6,366 nucleotides of DNA, taken from a bacterium (lineage in GTDB: Bacteria; UBP18; UBA7526). The number at the start of each line of letters is the position of its first letter. The first letter of the stretch is position 1. The notes under the pieces are model-generated. The model worked only from the letters and a program-made list of their open reading frames with translations, did no database searches and was not told the origin of the DNA. Positions 1 through 4,261 of this stretch are shown here, one piece after another. The DNA lies in contig JAHIPW010000053.1 of the NCBI GenBank assembly GCA_018903055.1, positions 1-6,366 of the forward strand. Reading direction: 5' to 3'. The position numbers and the translations under genes were made by a program.

Positions 1-1204
1 AATCTGGATTGGAAGCCAGGGCTACCCAGGCAACGGAATAGGTGGCAGTTGCTGACATTGCCGTAGAACCTCCCGACCAGCTACTCCCATCCCAGTTGCA
101 GTACTCGGCTGTCTCATCGTCATCACTCCAGACAACCATTCCCTCTCCCGAAGTGCTCTCATAAGCAACATTAAAGCACCTAAAATCAAGCGTGGGTAAA
201 CTTTTGAGAGTACCGCCTATCACCTCTGTTGTTGCATTACTCCAGGTCTCACTAGCCCCACTATACCAGAGCTGAACATTGAGATCATAAGCATCGTCTG
301 AGACACCTAAAAGGAGTTCGTTTGAACCCAGCCTGGCAGCCAGTTTGACCCAACGCAGGTCATCTCCAGCAGTTGCTGTCGGAGTTGCTGATCCCCCAGC
401 TACCCAGAGGTCTATTGTGTCCCACATACTATATTTAGGGGTATTATTATCAAGCGTGGTATAGACTACCATGGCCCTCTTCCTCGATTGCTCATAAGCC
501 ACATCAAAACATTGTTTGTCTGCAATCTCAGTTGCCGTTGTTAAATTTACTGCATTGCCCCAGGCAGAACCATCCCAGACCTGGGCATAGATATCAAGGA
601 GGGTATCCTGGGTAACCATAATTATCTCATCCGCTCCTGGTTTAGAGGCCAAGCCAACCCATTCAATATCTGCAGTTGCATCTCCAACGGCCACGGCACT
701 TTCTGCCACTGTCCCCCATGCGCTTCCATTCCAGGAGTAATATTGCGGTTGGTTACTATCAACGGAGAAGACCACGATAGCATCGCCAGAGGACTGTTCA
801 TAGGCAATATCGAAAGCTCTCTTGGCAGGCGTGCCAGTATTTGTAGTTGCGTCCGTTAGTAGATTCCCCCATGTCTCGGTAGTACCATTCCAGACCTGAA
901 CATTGACATCAGAAAGATGGTCTAAGACTCCCAATACCTTCTCATTCCTCTTGGGACAGGATCTTAAAACAGCCCAATTGGTATCGCCCACTACATCCAA
1001 GGCAACTGCCTCAGCGCTCCAGCTACTTCCAGTCCAGATCCGATATCTGGGAATATCTACTGCCCCCTCCCTATAAGCCATCATAGCCTTTCCGGTGCTC
1101 GCTGCCCGGGCTATCTTCTGCACCCAGAATAAGGGAACAGCCAATATCCCAAGAGCAATCAATACCTCTATTATGACTATGCTAACTTTTATCTTTCCCT
1201 TCAC
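1..1204 (-). CDS. Pilin-headed repeat protein, 3' end beyond window (partial)
   Basis: An open frame of 401 codons runs from GTG at 1204 to the window edge without a stop. An in-frame TAG lies 18 bases upstream of the GTG, and AAAAGGG precedes it as ribosome-binding site, so the start is well fixed. Residues 1-28 resemble a type IV prepilin or pseudopilin N-terminus: short basic leader (MKGKIKVS), then a hydrophobic helix with Glu13 at the usual +5 position (IVIIEVLIALGILA). The residue before the presumed cleavage site is Ser, not the usual Gly. The rest is repetitive. A unit of 101-110 residues recurs (Trp57, 158, 261, 371), and each unit splits into two halves of about 50. One half has W-x-G-S-x-W then EWVxLA-type residues; the other has QVW-x-G then FDVAYE and AMVVY. 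About seven halves are visible, suggesting a beta-propeller-like exported domain (inference). It is probably anchored in or secreted across the inner membrane. The function is unknown. Confidence 0.85.
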   Translation of the reverse strand, partial: MKGKIKVSIVIIEVLIALGILAVPLFWVQKIARAASTGKAMMAYREGAVDIPRYRIWTGSSWSAEAVALDVVGDTNWAVLRSCPKRNEKVLGVLDHLSDVNVQVWNGTTETWGNLLTDATTNTGTPAKRAFDIAYEQSSGDAIVVFSVDSNQPQYYSWNGSAWGTVAESAVAVGDATADIEWVGLASKPGADEIIMVTQDTLLDIYAQVWDGSAWGNAVNLTTATEIADKQCFDVAYEQSRKRAMVVYTTLDNNTPKYSMWDTIDLWVAGGSATPTATAGDDLRWVKLAARLGSNELLLGVSDDAYDLNVQLWYSGASETWSNATTEVIGGTLKSLPTLDFRCFNVAYESTSGEGMVVWSDDDETAEYCNWDGSSWSGGSTAMSATATYSVAWVALASNPD

Positions 1205-1223
1205 TGCTTCTGCCCTTTTCTAT

Positions 1224-1395
1224 TTGGTTAAAGGGTTAGGGTTAAGGTTAGGTTGTTAGTTTGGTTGTTGCCTGCCTGCCCTGTACCAGAACGGTTCAGG
1301 GCCTGTCGGCAGACAGGGGTTAGGTAGTTGGTCTCTAAAAACCTAACCCTTACCTAACTACCAAACCCACTACCTGGCCCTAACCTAACTACTTT
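1224..1395. repeat. Large imperfect palindromic element, copy 1
   Basis: The left arm (1224-1264), rich in GGTTAGGGTTAAGG, is roughly the reverse complement of the right end (about 1361-1395, CCCTAACCTAACTAC). An inner segment (1318-1362) also contains opposed GTTAGG and CCTAAC blocks. The centre (1271-1317) carries GC-rich hairpin modules, including CCTGTCGGCAGACAGG at 1302-1317 (6-bp stem, GGCA loop). The left arm matches copy 2 at 2168-2208 in 40 of 41 positions. The element ends 20 bases before the GTG of the pilin-like gene. It could be a non-autonomous mobile repeat or a folded RNA element. No transposase is visible. Confidence 0.75.
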
Positions 1396-1460
1396 GCCTT
1401 CTCCATATTGCTGGTCATCTTTGTCCTTATTTTTTTTCTGCGTCTTTCACTACCCTTTTG

Positions 1461-1528
1461 CCTGTCCGGCGGCCAGACGGGCGCTTTTGCCCTTCGGACC
1501 CTGAAGGATCCTCAGGATCCTGAACGGG
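1461..1528. repeat. Two GC-rich hairpin modules
   Basis: The first module (1461-1482, CCTGTCCGGC then GGCCAGACGGG) is a diverged form of the CCTGTC...GACAGG hairpin at 1302-1317 and 2303-2318. The second (1490-1528) has a GAAGGATCCTCAGGATCCTG core. It matches the centre of palindromic element copy 2 (2209-2244) almost base for base, allowing three single-base gaps. No gene is seen in 1396-1646 apart from these modules and the short tandem repeat. A few frames of under 15 codons are open on the minus strand and I do not call them. Confidence 0.6.
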
Positions 1529-1565
1529 CGGTTGCAACTTTCCCTTTCATCATTCTTTAATCCTC

Positions 1566-1597
1566 TGCTCACTTTCCCACTTGCTCACTTTCCCACC
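1566..1597. repeat. 16-bp tandem repeat, two units
   Basis: TGCTCACTTTCCCACT (1566-1581) is followed at once by a copy differing only in the last base (1582-1597). A partial third copy, GCTCACTTT, occurs at 1626-1634. The function is unknown. Confidence 0.7.
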
Positions 1598-1626
1598 TGC
1601 CTGCCCCGTAGGCTTGTCCTTCGGGG
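1596..1626. repeat. GC-rich hairpin module downstream of the ArsR gene
   Basis: CCCCGTAGG and CCTTCGGGG (1604-1626) form a 9-bp stem with one mismatch and a 5-base loop. With the preceding CCTGCCTG it parallels the centre of element copy 1 (1271-1301), which has the same CCTGCCTGCCC then GTA then TTC-GGG order. It lies 20 bases past the ArsR stop, but neither strand has a T tract after it, so it does not look like an intrinsic terminator. Confidence 0.5.
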
Positions 1627-1646
1627 CTCACTTTCTCTGTAGTCAG

Positions 1647-1934
1647 CTATTTCAGACCTTCTTTCAGGAGTTTTAAGAGAAGGCCACGCCAGGGACGGGA
1701 AGGATTGGTATTAATGGAATAGAAGACCCAGGTCCTGGTCTCCTTGGTCTTCACCAGGCCCACGTTCTCTAAGATCCCCAGGTTCCTTGAGACCCGGGCG
1801 ATGGTCATCCCCGACCTCCGGGCAATGAGGGTTACCGGTAACTCCCCTTCCTGCCAGAGAAGCCTCAATAGTTTAAGCCTTGTCTTAGACCCCAGGGCCT
1901 TAAAGACCTTCTCCGACTCTCTCAAATCCTTCAT
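1647..1934 (-). CDS. ArsR-family winged-helix transcriptional regulator
   Basis: This 95-residue protein has the compact layout of ArsR-type regulators: an N-terminal helix with the usual ALGSKTRLKLLRLL start (residues 13-26), then a helix-turn-helix at about 33-60. The recognition helix is around TIARVSRNLGILENVGLV. A beta wing follows (KTKETRTWVFYSI, 62-74). It has no cysteine, and the position of the classical ELCVCDL metal site reads ELPVTLI, so it probably does not sense metals by that site. The ligand is unknown. The start is supported by AAGGAAGG six bases upstream of ATG. That ribosome-binding site overlaps a copy of the AAGGTGCGGG repeat, further copies of which lie upstream. The gene stands alone between two copies of a palindromic element, upstream of and in the same direction as the pilin-like gene. 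Whether it controls that gene or only itself is not shown. Confidence 0.85.
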   Translation of the reverse strand: MKDLRESEKVFKALGSKTRLKLLRLLWQEGELPVTLIARRSGMTIARVSRNLGILENVGLVKTKETRTWVFYSINTNPSRPWRGLLLKLLKEGLK

Positions 1935-2141
1935 CCCGCACCTTCCTTCATTGCAAATATTATACTATTACACTTGTACCTAAGGATTGCGCATTTTAGA
2001 CCAGTTATATTATTTCTCCTATAAGAAGGTGCGGGGTTCATTAATTCCTCCTAAAAATATGGATGTATACGGATGTAAGCGGATTTATCCCGCACCTTTG
2101 CCTTTCCAGAAATTACTTTTCAAAAAAGGTGCGGGGTTCAT
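1930..2141. repeat. AAGGTGCGGG direct and inverted repeats
   Basis: Four copies lie in about 210 bp. AAGGTGCGGGGTTCAT occurs at 2026-2041 and again exactly 100 bp later at 2126-2141. Inverted CCCGCACCTT is at 1935-1944 and 2089-2098. The copies at 2089-2099 and 2125-2135 form an 11-bp perfect stem with a 25-base loop. The copy at 1930-1944 (TTCATCCCGCACCTT) contains the reverse complement of the ArsR start codon and its upstream region. Joining a GGTTCAT half to a TTCATCCC half would give a compact hairpin, so these look like split halves of one palindromic repeat. They could be repeat debris or operator sites. Between them, 2061-2090 holds a 10-bp period GGATGTATAC/GGATGTAAGC. Confidence 0.65.
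1959..1964 (-). promoter_or_regulatory. Possible -10 box of the ArsR gene
   Basis: TATAAT on the minus strand lies 24 bases upstream of the ATG, which would give a leader of about 17 bases containing the Shine-Dalgarno sequence. The hexamer 17 bases further upstream (ATCCTT) is a poor -35, so this is weak. Confidence 0.35.
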
Positions 2142-2167
2142 ACGGACTTACTTCTGACTATTCACAC

Positions 2168-2350
2168 TTGGTTAAAGGGTTAGGGTTAAGGTTAGGTTGT
2201 TGGTTTGGCCCCTCGGATCCTGAAGATCCTCGGGATCTGAAGGGTCGTTAGGTTAAGTAGTTGGTCTTTTTAAACACCTAACCCTTACCCAACTACTAAA
2301 CTCCTGTCTGCCGACAGGCAGGCACTACCTTACCTTAACCCAACTACCTT
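2168..2350. repeat. Large imperfect palindromic element, copy 2
   Basis: The left arm (2168-2208) is identical to copy 1 at 1224-1264 apart from one base. The right part (2246-2350) follows copy 1 at 1319-1395. Two differences are informative. The centre here is a different GC-rich module (2209-2244, also found at 1490-1528). In addition, the right arm carries an extra segment of about 21 bases (2302-2322) containing CCTGTCTGCCGACAGG, which copy 1 lacks at that spot. This looks like a small hairpin inserted into a larger palindrome. There is no transposase and no clear target duplication. Confidence 0.75.
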
Positions 2351-2395
2351 TCCCTCATTGGAAACTGGGAATTGAGTCCAATCTATATGGAGCAA

Positions 2396-2436
2396 CTTAT
2401 CCGTTTGCATCCGCATCCATCCGTTTGAATCCGTTA
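2396..2436. repeat. ATCCG-type short repeat array
   Basis: Loose repeats of an ATCCGTTTGA-like unit. A 21-base stretch beginning CGCATCCATCCG (2412-2432) is repeated exactly at 5223-5243 in the leader of the HTH-nucleotidyltransferase gene. The 10-bp period repeat at 2061-2090 is roughly its reverse complement. Confidence 0.6.
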
Positions 2437-2477
2437 TCCAATTAGTCTCAAATTCTTAAGAACTTAAAACCATAATC

Positions 2478-2506
2478 AGTATAACAGGCAAAAAAGCGTT
2501 TGTCAA
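2478..2506 (-). promoter_or_regulatory. Sigma70-type promoter facing the ArsR side
   Basis: On the minus strand TTGACA (2506-2501), 17 bases, then TATACT (2483-2478) gives a full -35 and five of six -10 bases at ideal spacing. An A-rich stretch lies just upstream. No open reading frame starts soon downstream. The next gene, ArsR, begins about 540 bases away across two repeat regions. The promoter may therefore make a long leader, a non-coding RNA, or be a relic. Confidence 0.6.
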
Positions 2507-2548
2507 GTCATTTTTCGAGGTCTCTGAAAAAAGTTTCAGCGCCCTCTG

Positions 2549-2578
2549 ATTGTCCCAACGGGATCCCATTGGGACAAT
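2549..2578. repeat. 30-bp near-perfect palindrome
   Basis: ATTGTCCCAA (2549-2558) and TTGGGACAAT (2569-2578) are perfect inverted repeats around a GGGATCCC core. Only one base pair of fifteen is mismatched (C2559 against A2568). It lies about 125 bp past the stop of the HTH gene and has no T tract, so it is not an obvious terminator. It may be a binding site or a repeat hairpin. Confidence 0.65.
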
Positions 2579-2588
2579 GATTATCAGA

Positions 2589-2634
2589 AGATTACACCGA
2601 TTACTTCAACAATATAAAGAAATCTGTGTAATCT
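2589..2634. repeat. AGATTACAC inverted repeat
   Basis: AGATTACACCGATT (2589-2602) pairs with AATCTGTGTAATCT (2621-2634), 13 of 14 positions, across an 18-base loop. GATTACACNGATT-type repeats are common in intergenic DNA of several uncultured bacterial groups (recollection). The stretch 2635-2702 down to the HTH stop holds nothing else I can name. Confidence 0.6.
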
Positions 2635-2702
2635 GTATTTTATGAATGAAGTGAATAAAACAAGGTTCTTGAGCGTTAGCAAAAGGCTTTCTTATCACTC
2701 AG

Positions 2703-3236
2703 CTAATATTTCTTCTGTGGTTTACTGAGGATAATAGCTAATCCCAATTTGTCGGCTATCTTCTTTAAGGTAATAAGGGATGGGTTTTCCTGGCCGCTTT
2801 CAATGTGCGATATCATCTGTTGCTTTGCGCCTATCTTCTTAGCCAGTATAGATTGGGTCAAACCCAGTTCTTTACGGGCATCTCTTATTTGCTGGCCAAT
2901 TTTCTTACAAAATTTGTTTACCGTAACGACTTTCTTTCTCTCCAGGATTTCAATACCTTTTTTGTTATAACTTTCTTTTAATTTCTCATAAATCGCCTGC
3001 CAGTACTCTATGCGTGGCTCATTCCACTTATCCCGCCTCATCTGCCTCTTTATCTTAGGCCAATTCCGGCAGAAATCCAATCTCTTTATATATATGCCAA
3101 ATACCTCTTGGGGCACATTCTTCCTCGCTAAAAGAAGGGCTGCCAGACTTAAAAATCTTCTATGTCCCAAACGGGCAAGTATGCGACGTGCCTGACTTTC
3201 AGAGATACTTCTATCCCAGAGCCAATCCCTTTTCAT
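2703..3236 (-). CDS. XRE-type HTH protein with novel N-terminal domain, likely antitoxin
   Basis: This is a 177-residue protein. The C-terminal part (about 113-170) is a clear Cro/C1-type helix-turn-helix: IGQQIRDARKELGLTQ, then LAKKIGAKQQMISHIESG, then NPSLITLKKIADKLGL. The N-terminal 95 residues form a separate, mostly helical region rich in Trp and Arg (DWLWD, LLLARKNVPQEVF, FCRNWPKIKRQMRRDKW, YWQAIYEKL). I recall this region beside AbiEii-like genes but know no named function for it. The ATG shares one base with the stop of the upstream nucleotidyltransferase (TAATG), so the two are translationally coupled. AAGGAG and AGGA precede the start inside that gene. The likely role is antitoxin and autorepressor of the pair, probably acting at the palindrome 3989-4008. 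This is inferred from gene pairing and the HTH. No terminator is clear downstream. Confidence 0.85.
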   Translation of the reverse strand: MKRDWLWDRSISESQARRILARLGHRRFLSLAALLLARKNVPQEVFGIYIKRLDFCRNWPKIKRQMRRDKWNEPRIEYWQAIYEKLKESYNKKGIEILERKKVVTVNKFCKKIGQQIRDARKELGLTQSILAKKIGAKQQMISHIESGQENPSLITLKKIADKLGLAIILSKPQKKY

Positions 3237-3949
3237 TAGAATCCTATCTCCTTCTCAATGAGTTTATCTATCTCTTTTTTGAAATGGCGCTCCATCTGGT
3301 TATAGTCGGGCCTGGTTCGGGCCCTCAATTCCATAATCCCGGTTTTCATATCCAAACGGCTGTAGGTTCTAAACCAGCGTATTAATCCCTCGCGTTGACT
3401 GGCATCGCAGTAGGCCCGGGCAAAGGCGGAAAGGCTCATAAATGTATGGGAGAGAAAATACAAATCGTAAAAATCCTTTGCCTCTTCTCTGCCGCCTGAA
3501 AATTTCTTGCGTCCCACCACATCTAGAGATTCAATGAATCCGGCTATGGCCAGTATCTTGCGGAAGTATATATCTTCCTTTGAAAGCACGTCTATGCCGT
3601 CAACAGACTTCAGCGGCTTGATAAGCTTAATCCCATCCTCAACGAAGTCCATCTTAAGAGTATTTTCCTTATCTATGGCGAGATAATAAACCACCATCCT
3701 GACTTTACCTTTACCACCTGTTTGTCCGGCCAATTTAATCTCTTTCTTTAGCACTTTCTTTAAATTACTAACTATATCGCTGATGGCGTCGCGGTTAAAA
3801 TTCTGGGTAAAAAAATCAAGGTCTAAAGACAAGCGGTGGTTAAAATACACCCGAGAAAGGGCGGTCCCTCCAGCGAGGTAAAACCCTTCCATCTTGCCAG
3901 AAAGTAATTTAAGCACCTTATCTTGATACTGGATTATCTTAGTCATCAT
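3236..3949 (-). CDS. AbiEii/MenT-like nucleotidyltransferase, likely toxin
   Basis: This 237-residue protein has the pattern of the AbiEii/AbiGii toxin family (PF08843, related to MenT toxins). FYLAGGTALS (23-32) holds the nucleotide-binding GG-T. HRLSLDLDFF (38-47) follows with the metal-binding Asp43 and Asp45. KMDF is at 99-102, FRKILA at 129-134 contains the conserved Lys131, and KDFYDLYFL is at 158-166 near the expected final Asp motif. Known members transfer nucleotides to RNA targets such as tRNA, or act as type IV toxins in abortive infection. The substrate here is unknown. All recognisable catalytic residues are present, so the protein is probably active. Two ATG codons are adjacent at the start (3949 and 3946), with no Shine-Dalgarno sequence and the -10 box only five bases upstream. 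This points to a leaderless message. The stop overlaps the HTH gene. The toxin-first order is the reverse of classic AbiE. Confidence 0.9.
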   Translation of the reverse strand: MMTKIIQYQDKVLKLLSGKMEGFYLAGGTALSRVYFNHRLSLDLDFFTQNFNRDAISDIVSNLKKVLKKEIKLAGQTGGKGKVRMVVYYLAIDKENTLKMDFVEDGIKLIKPLKSVDGIDVLSKEDIYFRKILAIAGFIESLDVVGRKKFSGGREEAKDFYDLYFLSHTFMSLSAFARAYCDASQREGLIRWFRTYSRLDMKTGIMELRARTRPDYNQMERHFKKEIDKLIEKEIGF

Positions 3950-3954
3950 TATAA

Positions 3955-3983
3955 ATTATACACCATAAAAGTTGTATTGTCAA
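3955..3983 (-). promoter_or_regulatory. Consensus promoter of the AbiEii-HTH pair
   Basis: On the minus strand TTGACA (3983-3978), exactly 17 bases, TATAAT (3960-3955): both hexamers perfect. Five bases separate the -10 from the first ATG (3949), so transcription should begin at or within the tandem start codons. The spacer contains a half-site of the neighbouring palindrome. Confidence 0.85.
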
Positions 3984-4008
3984 GTATTTTACAACTTATA
4001 AGTTGTAA
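3969..4008. promoter_or_regulatory. Probable operator: 20-bp palindrome plus half-site
   Basis: TTACAACTTATAAGTTGTAA (3989-4008) is a perfect 20-bp palindrome lying just upstream of the -35 box. A third AAGTTGTA half-site (3969-3976) lies in the promoter spacer, 31 bp or about three helical turns from its counterpart at 4000-4007. This layout suits cooperative repression by a dimeric HTH protein, most simply the product of the downstream HTH gene (inference). Confidence 0.7.
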
Positions 4009-4021
4009 TTGGGTCTTGACT

Positions 4022-4261
4022 TTATAGACTTTCCGACTCTCCATCAAGATTGAAGTGATAACGACGGGGGCCGAGGATCACCAGCCTTCCTTCCTTAATC
4101 CAACGGTCGCGACGCGCCCTATCCATCTTTAAGAGAATCTCCCTCTCCTTCTCATCCCGCCTTCTTCGCCTGGCACCCCTTCTTCCTTTTAGGCGCAGGC
4201 GGGTAATGGTATACTTTGCTTTATTTTCCCTTAGATAATCGTTATAATTTATTCTTCTCAT
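4022..4261 (-). CDS. Small arginine-rich protein, unknown function
   Basis: This is a 79-residue, very basic protein I do not recognise. Its ATG overlaps the TGA of the HTH-nucleotidyltransferase gene (ATGA), the usual sign of translational coupling. The G+A-rich end of that gene (GAAAGG) lies directly before the start, so no well-spaced Shine-Dalgarno is seen. The first 20 residues (MRRINYNDYLRENKAKYTIT) are followed by an Arg-rich stretch (about 22-42, with RRGARRRRR). A mixed-charge region ends in WIKEGRLVILGPRRYHF and an acidic tail. There is no membrane segment and no signal peptide. It may bind nucleic acid or be the partner of the nucleotidyltransferase. The charge pattern suggests RNA, DNA or an acidic partner, but this is a guess. 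The AbiEii promoter region starts right after its stop. Confidence 0.6.
   Translation of the reverse strand: MRRINYNDYLRENKAKYTITRLRLKGRRGARRRRRDEKEREILLKMDRARRDRWIKEGRLVILGPRRYHFNLDGESESL

Noticed and set aside
1224-1264. Telomere-like TTAGGG repeats
   Set aside because: The period is irregular and they form one arm of a palindrome; the genes around them are bacterial in type.
1744-3385. Several open frames of 60-80 codons on the plus strand
   Set aside because: They lie antisense to the ArsR, HTH and AbiEii-like genes or across repeats, and have no recognisable domains or supporting start signals.
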